Source of the DNA: Lachnoclostridium sp.
GTDB lineage: Bacteria > Bacillota > Clostridia > Lachnospirales > Lachnospiraceae
Assembly (NCBI GenBank): GCA_023665475.1
Contig: JAMPEB010000003.1
Span: 207,189-271,188, forward strand
Length of the DNA stretch: 64,000 nucleotides
Direction: 5' to 3'
The notes beneath the pieces were generated by a model. The model ran no database searches and was not told the DNA's origin. It worked only from the letters and a program-made list of their open reading frames with translations. Positions 1 to 7,138 of this stretch are shown piece by piece (the stretch's first letter is position 1; every line of letters begins with the position of its first letter). The position numbers and the translations under genes are program-made.

Positions 1-1
1 T

Positions 2-100
2 ATCCGCCTGCAGCCGGAAAACGATACTATGGAGCCCATTATCGTAAACGACTGCCAGATTTTGGGAACCGTTTTCGGAGTGTTCCGCTTTTATCGCTGA
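2..100 (+). CDS. lexA: LexA repressor, C-terminal end (partial)
   Basis: Only the last 32 codons are in the window; the reading frame starts before base 1 and ends in TGA at 98-100. The peptide contains [15 protein letters not shown] followed by a short strand ending FGVFRFYR. This matches the C-terminal beta-barrel of LexA/S24 peptidases, where LQPEN(D/P).MEPI precedes the final strand of the autocleavage domain. LexA represses SOS genes and self-cleaves when RecA is activated. The active-site Ser and Lys lie upstream and cannot be checked. Another S24-family repressor is possible, but the LQPEN...EPI wording favours LexA. Confidence 0.75.
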   Translation: MRLQPENDTMEPIIVNDCQILGTVFGVFRFYR

Positions 101-209
101 CAATTTTTCTCATAGAATAAATTTTTTCATAATGGGCAATCTATGTATGTAACTATCAACAGATGTTACATCTGCAAAAAAGAGCGAGATGCGCGGAAAT
201 GAGGGTAAT

Positions 210-422
210 ATGGATAATAAAGCTTTAAATTGTATTGCTCTTACTATTGCTATTATCGGAGCGCTTAACTGGGGGTTAATCGGTATCTTCCGCTTTGACT
301 TGGTTGCCTTTATCTTCGGCAACATGTCATGGCTGTCCAGACTTGTCTATATTATTGTAGGTGTAGTCGGTCTTTACCTTTTAACTTTCTATATGCGGCT
401 GTCCGACAGCTCAAACAGCTAA
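210..422 (+). CDS. Small DUF378 family membrane protein
   Basis: A 70-residue protein with two predicted membrane helices: the first around residues 5-28 contains the ALNWGLIGIF motif, the second around residues 40-60. The asparagine-tryptophan-glycine segment early in helix 1 is characteristic of DUF378 proteins, whose function is unknown. I choose the ATG at 210 because GAGGG lies just before it (201-205, short spacing); an in-frame ATG at 189 would add seven polar residues. It is a single gene between lexA and a bidirectional terminator, one of only two plus-strand coding regions in the window. Confidence 0.75.
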   Translation: MDNKALNCIALTIAIIGALNWGLIGIFRFDLVAFIFGNMSWLSRLVYIIVGVVGLYLLTFYMRLSDSSNS

Positions 423-457
423 ACTGCAAACTCCGCTTTATAGCAGTAAAGAGCCAG

Positions 458-500
458 AAATGCCTTCGGTTTTATTCATTAATGAAAACCGAAGGCATTT
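458..500. terminator. Bidirectional rho-independent terminator
   Basis: A perfect 16-bp inverted repeat (AAATGCCTTCGGTTTT and its complement) with an 11-nt loop, flanked by A/T-rich arms that give a U-tract in both directions. It lies between the convergent ends of the DUF378 gene (plus) and rsfS (minus) and closes the long minus-strand ribosomal operon. Confidence 0.85.
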
Positions 501-512
501 TACTCTTCCAAT

Positions 513-878
513 CTATACTTCTCTTTTTAGTAAATCCGCGTCTATCTGTCTGCCATCCCTCCAGATACGCTCCAAATCGTAAAGCAGCCTGTTTTCCTTA
601 TCAAAAATATGAACAATGACATCTACAAAATCAATCAAAATCCAATTTGCCGTATCATACCCTTCAATCTGCTTCTCCGGATATCCTGCCCGCCCAAGCT
701 TTTCCTGCACATTATCGCAGATTGCCTGAATCTGGTTCTTATTATTTCCTCCGGCGATAATAAAATAGTCTGCAATGACAGATACTTCACTGATATCAAT
801 TACCCTGATATCTTCTGCTTTCTTATCCTCCAATGCCGCTATAACAAGCCGTGCCATCTCCTGCGATTTATTTTCCAT
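513..878 (-). CDS. rsfS: Ribosome silencing factor RsfS
   Basis: 121 residues, the usual length for RsfS (DUF143/YbeB family). The protein binds L14 on the 50S subunit and blocks joining to 30S when nutrients are scarce. Family features visible are the N-terminal helix, the IRVIDI.EVS..ADYFIIA strand region, and the conserved W..IDF.D..VHIF block near residues 80-95. The start ATG follows GGAGG with 7 nt spacing. It is the last gene of the rplU operon, directly after yqeK and before the terminator at 458-500; yqeK-rsfS adjacency is common in Firmicutes. Confidence 0.93.
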   Translation of the reverse strand: MENKSQEMARLVIAALEDKKAEDIRVIDISEVSVIADYFIIAGGNNKNQIQAICDNVQEKLGRAGYPEKQIEGYDTANWILIDFVDVIVHIFDKENRLLYDLERIWRDGRQIDADLLKREV

Positions 879-919
879 CGTAGTTCCTCCGATTTCTTTT
901 TGTTTCTACTTATCAGGCG

Positions 920-1495
920 CTATTTTTGCAAAGCCTTGTAATATTCATAGGTCTTCTGGGTCATGGGATCGATTTCTCCGCTGCCTCCATGCAAATAATC
1001 AAGAGTGTCCTCCAAAATTTTAAGCAGCGCCAGATCCAAGTCCTCAAAAGCTAATTTTCTGATTTCTGCCAGATTAGGCGCCTGCTTTCTGCCGGGCTCA
1101 ATATAATCGGCAATAAAAATAATTTTCTCCAAAGGACTCATGCCCGGTCTGCCCGTGGTATGATTTAGTATGGCATTGATAACATCAGGATTTCTTACTC
1201 CGTATTCCTGCATGGCAAGGTAACTCCCCACCTTCGGATGCAGCAGAAAAGGATTGCGTCTCTCCACCTCGTTCATGCTGATATTGTGCTTTTCACAGAT
1301 GGACAGTCTCTTTTTATCCGACATGCATTTTGCACAGTCATGTAACAATCCCGCCAACCGGGCATCTCCTATGGAAACATTATATTTCATGGCAAGCGCA
1401 GCCGCAGTGTATTCCACTCCCAGCGTATGCTCATACCTTTTGGCGTCCAATGTTTTTTCCATGGATTTTCTGATTTTCTTTAAATCACTTTTCAT
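920..1495 (-). CDS. yqeK: HD-domain nucleotidase YqeK (symmetrical Ap4A hydrolase type)
   Basis: 191 residues from the ATG at 1495. Signature HD-superfamily residues are present: RYEHTLGV (first His), LLHDCAK (HD pair), LHPKVG and a later IADYIEPGR. YqeK proteins cleave diadenosine tetraphosphate to ADP and are encoded next to nadD in most Firmicutes. A TTG at 1519 would extend the N-terminus by eight residues, but the ATG gives a better family length and only an 11-nt overlap with nadD, whose end carries an AAGGA-type site ten bases upstream. Confidence 0.9.
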   Translation of the reverse strand: MKSDLKKIRKSMEKTLDAKRYEHTLGVEYTAAALAMKYNVSIGDARLAGLLHDCAKCMSDKKRLSICEKHNISMNEVERRNPFLLHPKVGSYLAMQEYGVRNPDVINAILNHTTGRPGMSPLEKIIFIADYIEPGRKQAPNLAEIRKLAFEDLDLALLKILEDTLDYLHGGSGEIDPMTQKTYEYYKALQK

Positions 1496-2096
1496 TCCGG
1501 TAAAATCCTTTTTCCTCAATGTAGTAAAGTACCTTGTCCGGCACCAGATAACGGATGCTCTTTCCGTTTCGCACTCTCTCCCTTAAATCCGTGGATGAAA
1601 TTTCAAGATTTAAGAAAGGCAGCAGTTTGATTTCCGCTCCGTATTTATGCCGCAGTTTTTCTATTTGGGACCCCATATCGGCAATGTCTGCGCCGTTTCG
1701 CACAGCCGCTATGATTTTGGCATTGGAAAAAATGCGTTCGGGATGCTTCCATGTCTCTATGGCAAAGAGACAGTCCGCCCCAAAAAGGAAGAAAAACTCT
1801 TCCCCGGGATACTCCTTTTTTAGTTCCTCCAAAGTCTCATAGCTGTATGAATATCCGTCTCTTTTTATCTCTATATCAAGACATCGCATTCTTGGGTTTC
1901 CCAGAGCGGCAAGTCTTGTCATTTCATAACGCTCCGCGGAAGAAAGGACTTCTCTGTCCTTCTTCATATACGAACATCCTGTAGGAACAAACCAGACCTC
2001 ATCCAACCCTTCCTCGTCCATGGCAAACTGTGCCAGCGCAAGATGCCCTATATGAATGGGATCGAAAGTTCCGCCCATGATACCGATTTTCCTCAT
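1485..2096 (-). CDS. nadD: Nicotinate-nucleotide adenylyltransferase
   Basis: 203 residues. Transfers AMP from ATP to nicotinate mononucleotide, making deamido-NAD in NAD synthesis. The nucleotidyltransferase motif GGTFDPIHIGHLA is at residues 9-21 and the C-terminal ISSTDLRERV motif (consensus ISST.IR) at about 166-175; the central FFLFGADCL matches the family's conserved strand with Asp. RBS AGGGG lies 8 nt before the ATG. Its 3' end overlaps yqeK by 11 nt, which suggests coupled translation. Confidence 0.95.
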   Translation of the reverse strand: MRKIGIMGGTFDPIHIGHLALAQFAMDEEGLDEVWFVPTGCSYMKKDREVLSSAERYEMTRLAALGNPRMRCLDIEIKRDGYSYSYETLEELKKEYPGEEFFFLFGADCLFAIETWKHPERIFSNAKIIAAVRNGADIADMGSQIEKLRHKYGAEIKLLPFLNLEISSTDLRERVRNGKSIRYLVPDKVLYYIEEKGFYRNEK

Positions 2097-2112
2097 ACCT
2101 AATACCCCTTAC

Positions 2113-2412
2113 CTACTTTTTGGGTAATTCAATTCTGGGCTTGTCTTTGTCAGGACGGTACAGTACAATTTTTCTGCCCATGACATGTACCACCTCGGAA
2201 CGGGTTCTGCCCGCTATGGTATCCGCAATCACCACCGGCTCCTCCAGACAATTCTTAAGGACTGCAATTTTAATCAATTCGTTATTGTGAAAGCACTCCT
2301 CAATGGCGTTTGTAACCTCCGGCGTCAGACTTGCCTTTCCTATCTGGAAAACCGGAGTTAGATTACTCGCGAGGCTTTTCAAATATGCTCTCTGTTTGCT
2401 GTTTAATTCCAT
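2113..2412 (-). CDS. yhbY: YhbY-family CRM-domain RNA-binding protein
   Basis: 99 residues forming a single CRM (KH-like) domain. The order LNSKQRAYLKSLA, FQIGK at about 22-26, AIEECF..NELIK and the closing GRKIVLYR is typical of YhbY, which associates with pre-50S ribosomal particles. GAGG precedes the ATG by 5 nt. It lies between obgE and nadD as in many Firmicutes, so it belongs to the same ribosome-maturation operon. Confidence 0.93.
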   Translation of the reverse strand: MELNSKQRAYLKSLASNLTPVFQIGKASLTPEVTNAIEECFHNNELIKIAVLKNCLEEPVVIADTIAGRTRSEVVHVMGRKIVLYRPDKDKPRIELPKK

Positions 2413-2462
2413 AATTTCCTCATTTCCGTGCTGCTATTCACTGTTGTCTGTCTCAACACTGA

Positions 2463-3758
2463 TTACTTGTAATAATCAAAGGAAAGCCCATACATACGCA
2501 CCGCATCCCCCTCTTTTATGCCGAGATTTTCCAATTCCTGCAAAATCCCTTGCTCTTTCAGGAAATTTTGGAAAAAGCGAAAGCCTTTTTCACTGTCAAG
2601 ATTGGTGTAACCCAGCATTTTTTCAATCCGGGGACCTTCCACCACATATTCATCTTTTTCCCCATCATAGGTGACTGTATAAGGTTCATCCATATTCCGA
2701 AGCTCTTCGTCCGGAAAATATTCCTGCGCAAAAACCGTGGGCTCTTCCCCCAATTTCTCCAACATCTCCCCCACATAATACAAAAGCTCTTTAACACCTT
2801 CTCCCGTAACCGCGGAAATCGGAAAGACCCTGATTCCCTTTGGTTCAAATTCCTTCCTGATGGCATCCAGGGAAGACAATTCCCCGGAGTCCGTAAACAT
2901 GACATCTATTTTGTTGGCGGCAATGACCTGAGGTCTCTTTGCTATTTCGGGATTATATGCCTCCAGTTCCTTATTGATGGCATAGATATCCTCAACAGGA
3001 TTCCTCCCCTCGGTGCCGGGGGCATCCACAATATGAATCATCACTTTTGTACGCTCTATATGGCGCAAAAACTCATGTCCCAGCCCCACTCCTTCGGAAG
3101 CGCCCTCAATCAGACCGGGAATATCCGCAATGACAAATCCCTTTGAGCCGTCTAAATCCACTACTCCCAGATTAGGGTTCAGCGTTGTAAAATGATAATT
3201 GGCAATCTTTGGTCTGGCATTGGTAACTCTGGACAAAAAAGTAGATTTTCCTACATTGGGAAATCCTACCAGCCCAACATCGGCAATGACCTTTAACTCC
3301 AAAAGGAGTTCCAGCTCCTTTGCCGGCTGACCGGGCTGGGCGTATTTGGGAGCCTGCATGGTGCTGGTGGCGTAATGCTGATTACCGCTTCCTCCCCTTC
3401 CGCCTTCAAGGAGCACAATACGCCGGTTTTCTCCGGACATATCCGTGATAACCTTGCCGCTCCCGGCTTCCTTTATGACGGTTCCCTGAGGAACTTTTAT
3501 CACGATATCATTTCCATCCCTGCCCCTGCAGTTCTTTTTACTGCCCGGTTCTCCGTCCTGCGCCTGATACTTGCGGATATGTCTGAAATCTATCAATGTG
3601 TTCAATCCCTCGTCTACCACAAAGATAACATCTCCTCCGCGCCCTCCGTCTCCGCCGTCGGGGCCGCCGTTCGGAACATATTTTTCACGGCGGAAGGACA
3701 CATGTCCGTCTCCTCCTTTGCCGCTTCTTACATATATCTTAGCTCTGTCTGCAAACAT
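2463..3758 (-). CDS. obgE: GTPase Obg/CgtA
   Basis: 431 residues in three parts: a glycine-rich Obg fold (about 1-158, many GGDGG/GGRGG turns), a G domain (about 160-330) with the P-loop GFPNVGKST, switch DIPGLIEGA and NKID motif, and a C-terminal OCT domain ending near the stop. Obg binds the 50S subunit late in assembly and is linked to ppGpp signalling. AGGAG is 6 nt before the ATG. The 89-nt gap to rpmA holds a palindromic repeat (3784-3834) ending in a T-run on the transcribed strand, so obgE expression could be partly uncoupled from rpmA. Confidence 0.97.
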   Translation of the reverse strand: MFADRAKIYVRSGKGGDGHVSFRREKYVPNGGPDGGDGGRGGDVIFVVDEGLNTLIDFRHIRKYQAQDGEPGSKKNCRGRDGNDIVIKVPQGTVIKEAGSGKVITDMSGENRRIVLLEGGRGGSGNQHYATSTMQAPKYAQPGQPAKELELLLELKVIADVGLVGFPNVGKSTFLSRVTNARPKIANYHFTTLNPNLGVVDLDGSKGFVIADIPGLIEGASEGVGLGHEFLRHIERTKVMIHIVDAPGTEGRNPVEDIYAINKELEAYNPEIAKRPQVIAANKIDVMFTDSGELSSLDAIRKEFEPKGIRVFPISAVTGEGVKELLYYVGEMLEKLGEEPTVFAQEYFPDEELRNMDEPYTVTYDGEKDEYVVEGPRIEKMLGYTNLDSEKGFRFFQNFLKEQGILQELENLGIKEGDAVRMYGLSFDYYK

Positions 3759-3783
3759 CCGATACTCCTTTTAAAGTAAAAAA

Positions 3784-3834
3784 GGAGCTGCCGCATTATG
3801 AGTTAGTGCCTGAAATTCCATAATGTGACAGCCC
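3784..3834. repeat. Palindromic repeat, family II, short copy
   Basis: About 51 bp whose ends, GGAGCTGCCGCATTATGAG and CATAATGTGACAGCC, pair as an imperfect inverted repeat. The same ends flank a 118-bp element at 56718-56835, so this copy looks like an internally deleted version. Read on the minus strand it forms a hairpin followed by CTCCTTTTTT, which could act as an attenuator between rpmA and obgE. Confidence 0.65.
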
Positions 3835-3847
3835 TTAAGTAATTCAA

Positions 3848-4132
3848 TTACTGCTCCACAGGATACACGGAAGCCTGCTTTTTATCTCTTCCTTTTCTTT
3901 CAAAACGAAGAACTCCATCCGTCAACGCATATAAGGTATCATCACCGCCGATACCGACATTGACGCCGGGATGAATCTTGGTTCCCCGCTGTCTGTAAAG
4001 AATATTTCCTGCTTTTACGAACTGTCCGTCCGCTCTCTTTGCACCTAATCTTTTGGATTCGGAATCCCTGCCGTTCTTGGTAGAGCCCACACCCTTTTTA
4101 TGAGCAAAAAATTGAAGGTTCAAATTTAACAT
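3848..4132 (-). CDS. rpmA: Ribosomal protein bL27 with cleavable leader
   Basis: 94 residues. The mature part begins with [14 protein letters not shown], the L27 N-terminus that reaches toward the peptidyl transferase centre. It is preceded by [10 protein letters not shown], the Firmicutes-specific extension removed by the cysteine protease Prp after the FFA motif. The prp gene lies immediately upstream, and the L27 ribosome binding site (GGAGG) sits inside the last codons of prp. Third gene of the rplU-prp-rpmA set. Confidence 0.97.
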   Translation of the reverse strand: MLNLNLQFFAHKKGVGSTKNGRDSESKRLGAKRADGQFVKAGNILYRQRGTKIHPGVNVGIGGDDTLYALTDGVLRFERKGRDKKQASVYPVEQ

Positions 4133-4135
4133 GGT

Positions 4136-4501
4136 TTACACCTCCTCAAATCTTATTTGTAAATACTGCCTGCCGTATTTTTTGCTGAGATTCTCAAGGG
4201 AATATACCAGTGAATCCATCAAAAATACCGACTTTTCCTGCAGCGGCTCGCAAAAATCACATCTGATAAAGCCATCCTCTTCATTGGAAACCACTTTCAA
4301 TTTCTCTCCCGCCAACTCTTCCAGAGAATTAACGGTGCTGATAACTAACGCTGAGATAGCGGCGCAAAGAATATCGCCTTCCAAAATATCAGTGGAATCT
4401 TTTTTCCCAAACAGCTTCTTTTTTGGGTACTGCGCATGTCCCATACAGAGAAAGCCCCTGTAGGTGTTACTGTCATCCTTCTTAATTACAATCGTTGTCA
4501 T
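4136..4501 (-). CDS. prp: Ribosomal-processing cysteine protease Prp
   Basis: 121 residues, DUF464/YsxB family. Prp removes the N-terminal leader of L27. Likely catalytic His22 lies in MGHAQ and Cys46 in DILCAAISAL. In the characterised Firmicutes enzyme the His and Cys are about a dozen residues apart; here 23 residues separate them because of a lysine-rich insertion. The gene starts 5 nt after rplU and has no recognisable Shine-Dalgarno sequence, so translation probably depends on coupling to rplU. Confidence 0.93.
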   Translation of the reverse strand: MTTIVIKKDDSNTYRGFLCMGHAQYPKKKLFGKKDSTDILEGDILCAAISALVISTVNSLEELAGEKLKVVSNEEDGFIRCDFCEPLQEKSVFLMDSLVYSLENLSKKYGRQYLQIRFEEV

Positions 4502-4506
4502 AATGA

Positions 4507-4812
4507 TTATGCATTAATCTTGTCGATTTTCACCTGAGTGTATGCTTGTCTATGACCTCTCTTTTTATGGTAGCCGGTTTTTCTCTTGTATTTGTATACA
4601 ATGACCTTCTTACCTCTGCCCTGCTCCATAACGGTTGCGGAAACCGTTGCATTCGCAACATCTGCACCGACTTTGAGGGTACTGTCACTTACTGCAATTA
4701 CACTGTCAAAAGTAACGGTATTTCCTGCTTCTGCATCAAGCTTTTCCACCTTGATGACATCGCCCTCGGAAACCTTATACTGTTTTCCGCCTGTTGCAAT
4801 AATAGCGTACAT
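4507..4812 (-). CDS. rplU: Ribosomal protein bL21
   Basis: 101 residues from the ATG at 4812, chosen because AGGAGG lies 7 nt upstream and because L21 proteins begin [14 protein letters not shown]. An upstream in-frame start would add ten non-homologous residues. The C-terminal [14 protein letters not shown] segment, rich in basic residues, is the 23S rRNA-binding end. First gene of the operon, preceded by a leader of about 110 nt and a promoter at 4928-4957. Confidence 0.97.
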   Translation of the reverse strand: MYAIIATGGKQYKVSEGDVIKVEKLDAEAGNTVTFDSVIAVSDSTLKVGADVANATVSATVMEQGRGKKVIVYKYKRKTGYHKKRGHRQAYTQVKIDKINA

Positions 4813-4925
4813 ATCGAGACACCTCCTATTCACAAATCCCACAAAAGAAATCTCTCCCGCCGGATTCTTTACTCGCTAACTTTGGTGGCTTTACGCACTT
4901 TTACCTAGTTATGCGGCATACCATG
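4813..4925 (-). promoter_or_regulatory. 5' leader of rplU operon (possible L21 leader)
   Basis: From the promoter at 4928-4957 to the rplU start the transcript has a leader of about 110 nt. Firmicutes rplU operons often carry a conserved L21 leader used for autoregulation. The position and length fit, and the sequence contains short complementary blocks, but I cannot confirm the consensus fold by eye. Confidence 0.45.
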
Positions 4926-4927
4926 TC

Positions 4928-4957
4928 ATAATAGCATGATATGGCATAAACTGTCAA
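4928..4957 (-). promoter_or_regulatory. SigA-type promoter of rplU operon
   Basis: On the minus strand a perfect -35 TTGACA (4957-4952) is followed by 18 nt and TATTAT (4933-4928). The -35 box overlaps the stop codon of the upstream kinase-like gene (4954-4956), so the operon is transcribed from inside the end of its neighbour. Confidence 0.75.
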
Positions 4958-5583
4958 GTGCTTTTTATTTTTTCAAAATCCTCGACATACTGTGCAATCA
5001 GCTTTACGGTGCCTTCCACTCCCAAAACACTGCTGTTGACACACAAATCATAGCTATCGGCGCGCCCCCACTTCTTGGAAGAATAGTAATTATAATAGCT
5101 CTGACGCTGCTTATCCTTCTTAATCATCATATCCTTCGCCTTGGATTCCGTCAGGTCATATTTTTCCATGATACGCTTGATTTTGTGTTCTTCCTCCCCA
5201 TAGATAAACAGGTGGATACAATTTTTATAGTCCGCAAGGGCATAATCCGCACAGCGCCCCACAATCACGCAGGGTTCTTCCTCCGCAATTTTCTTGATGG
5301 TATCAAACTGTGCCAGAAAAACTTTATGGCTGATAGGCATATCCACAAAAGCCGATGTATTATATCCAAAAGAGTAGGTGTCCATCACCAGATTATAAAG
5401 AAAGGAATTGGTAGGCACCTCATCATGATTCTGAAGCATTTCCTCGCAAAATCCGCTCTCCTTTGCCGCACGGGTCAAAAGCTCCTTGTCATAATACTTG
5501 ATTCCGAAATAGGCGGCAACCTTCTCCCCTATTTCATGTCCTCCCGAGCCGAACTGACGACCGATTGTAATCACTGTATTCAT
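4954..5583 (-). CDS. Cytidylate kinase-like family protein
   Basis: 209 residues. The N-terminus has a P-loop variant, GRQFGSGGHEIG (about 8-19), in place of the usual GxxGxGK(S/T), then IKYYDKEL, which is typical of the cytidylate-kinase-like family (Cmk-related P-loop proteins) abundant in Clostridia. A middle segment CVIVGRCADY and a C-terminal lid with RIM.KY.LTESKAKDMI-like spacing also fit. The substrate is not established for this family, and a role in CMP phosphorylation is only inferred. Own promoter at 5634-5662. Confidence 0.85.
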   Translation of the reverse strand: MNTVITIGRQFGSGGHEIGEKVAAYFGIKYYDKELLTRAAKESGFCEEMLQNHDEVPTNSFLYNLVMDTYSFGYNTSAFVDMPISHKVFLAQFDTIKKIAEEEPCVIVGRCADYALADYKNCIHLFIYGEEEHKIKRIMEKYDLTESKAKDMMIKKDKQRQSYYNYYSSKKWGRADSYDLCVNSSVLGVEGTVKLIAQYVEDFEKIKST

Positions 5584-5633
5584 ATGCGCACCCTCACTTT
5601 CCTAGCGTTACCGTAAACAATTCTTACTATTTT

Positions 5634-5662
5634 ATTATATTTTATTTTGCCGGTTTGTGCAA
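5634..5662 (-). promoter_or_regulatory. SigA-type promoter of kinase-like gene
   Basis: Minus-strand TTGCAC (5662-5657), exactly 17 nt, then consensus TATAAT (5639-5634). It sits 50 nt upstream of the ATG at 5583 and just after the end of the pseudouridine synthase gene. Confidence 0.8.
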
Positions 5663-5667
5663 CCATT

Positions 5668-6585
5668 TCACAGCTTTTCCAGCAGTCTGCGGAAATATTC
5701 CGGCAAAGGCGCATCCGTCTCTATATAGTCTCCCGTAGAGGGATGGCGAAATCCCAGAATCTTTGCGTGAAGTGTCTGTCCCTCCAGTTTAAAAGGGCAC
5801 TTTTGTCCGGAATAAACCTCATCTCCCACCAAGGGATGCCCGATGCTTGCCATATGAACCCGGATCTGGTGCGTTCTTCCGGTTTCCAGCTCGCACTCTA
5901 CATAAGTGTATTTTTCAAAACGCTGCAAGACCCTGTAATGTGTCACCGCTCTTTTGCCATCCTCTCTGACCGCTATTTTTTTACGATCCTTCGGATGCCT
6001 TCCCAAAGGCTTGTCAATGGTGCCTTCCTCTTCTTTCAAAACCCCGTAACAAACGGCATGATAGCGGCGTACAACACTGTGGTTTTTTAGTTGCTCCGCA
6101 ATGGACGCATGCGCCTTATCGTTCTTGCAGGCAATGACGGAACCCGTGGTGTCTTTGTCAATGCGATGGACAATGCCGGGACGCATAACGCCGTTAATGC
6201 CCGAAAGCTCCGCTTTGCAATGAAAAAGAAGGGCATTGACCAAAGTACCGTTATAATGCCCTGCCGCAGGATGCACCACCATGCCCTTTGGTTTATTCAC
6301 CACAATCACATCTTTGTCTTCATACAAAATATCAAGAGGAATCTCCTCCGGCTCGATATCCGGCTCCACGGCTTTTGGCAGGAGAAAAAACACCTCGTCT
6401 TCCGATTTCACCCGGTAACTGCCCTTGACTGCCCCGCCATTCACCAAAACTTTCTCTTCCTTTATCAGCTTTTGAATGAAAGAACGGGAAAGGGAGTCTA
6501 TCAGCAGACTTATGCATTTGTCAATTCTCTCGTCCTCCAGCTCCTCAGTTATCTGAAAACGAAACTCATCCATAAAACTCTCCAT
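5668..6585 (-). CDS. RluA-family 23S rRNA pseudouridine synthase
   Basis: 305 residues: an N-terminal S4 RNA-binding domain (about 15-75), then the pseudouridine synthase domain with the catalytic-Asp motif HRIDKDTTG, ETGRTHQIRVHM and the closing HA..L.F.HP segment. It isomerises uridines in rRNA and resembles RluD most, as expected next to lspA. Two in-frame starts (6585 and 6573) are possible; the first follows AAGGCGGA. Located directly downstream of lspA, an arrangement common in Firmicutes. Confidence 0.92.
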   Translation of the reverse strand: MESFMDEFRFQITEELEDERIDKCISLLIDSLSRSFIQKLIKEEKVLVNGGAVKGSYRVKSEDEVFFLLPKAVEPDIEPEEIPLDILYEDKDVIVVNKPKGMVVHPAAGHYNGTLVNALLFHCKAELSGINGVMRPGIVHRIDKDTTGSVIACKNDKAHASIAEQLKNHSVVRRYHAVCYGVLKEEEGTIDKPLGRHPKDRKKIAVREDGKRAVTHYRVLQRFEKYTYVECELETGRTHQIRVHMASIGHPLVGDEVYSGQKCPFKLEGQTLHAKILGFRHPSTGDYIETDAPLPEYFRRLLEKL

Positions 6586-6601
6586 TCCGCCTTCACTTCT
6601 T

Positions 6602-7138
6602 TTAGTTAATTTCCCGGTAGCGGTTTTGCTTAAAATTCAAAAATTCCAAGTCCTGTTCCGTGAACACAAATAAAAACAGGAGAAAGAGCAGTACCGTAGC
6701 CACCACAATATAACAGTCCGCAACATTAAAAATCGGATAATGAATCAGCACAAAAGAAATAAAATCCACCACATAATCCAGACGAATGCGGTCCGCCATA
6801 TTGCCAAGCCCGCCTGCCACGATAACAGACAGCAAAATATGAACGATATTATACTTTTTCTTTTCGGGCAGTTTTAACAGGAAAAATAAAATAACCAGCA
6901 TAAAAATCACACCCACGAACAAAATAAAAAATTTCTGGTTCTGGAGCATTCCGAAAGCAGAACCCCTGTTTTCAAGATATTGCAGCTCCAGCACCCCGTC
7001 TATCAGCACATAAGCGGGGCGGTCTTTTAACTGTTTTACTGCCAGATCCTTTGTGTATTGGTCCGCAAAAAACAAAATAATAATGATAATGGCATCAATA
7101 ACCAGCATAATGCCTCTCTTGGTTTTATTTTTACTCAT
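6602..7138 (-). CDS. lspA: Lipoprotein signal peptidase (signal peptidase II)
   Basis: 178 residues from the ATG at 7138, which overlaps the aroB stop and follows GAGG by 6 nt; a longer start inside aroB is less likely. Four membrane helices. The two catalytic aspartates are in NMADR (Asp116) and FNVADC (Asp141). The enzyme cleaves the signal peptide of lipoproteins after diacylglyceryl modification; likely substrates in this window are the carboxypeptidase at 11616, the amidase at 44794 and possibly the fusion protein at 31685. Confidence 0.95.
   Translation of the reverse strand: MSKNKTKRGIMLVIDAIIIIILFFADQYTKDLAVKQLKDRPAYVLIDGVLELQYLENRGSAFGMLQNQKFFILFVGVIFMLVILFFLLKLPEKKKYNIVHILLSVIVAGGLGNMADRIRLDYVVDFISFVLIHYPIFNVADCYIVVATVLLFLLFLFVFTEQDLEFLNFKQNRYREIN

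Noticed and set aside
160..175. CAGATGTTACATCTG palindrome as terminator after lexA
   Set aside because: Stem is only 6 bp and is followed by A rather than T on the lexA strand.
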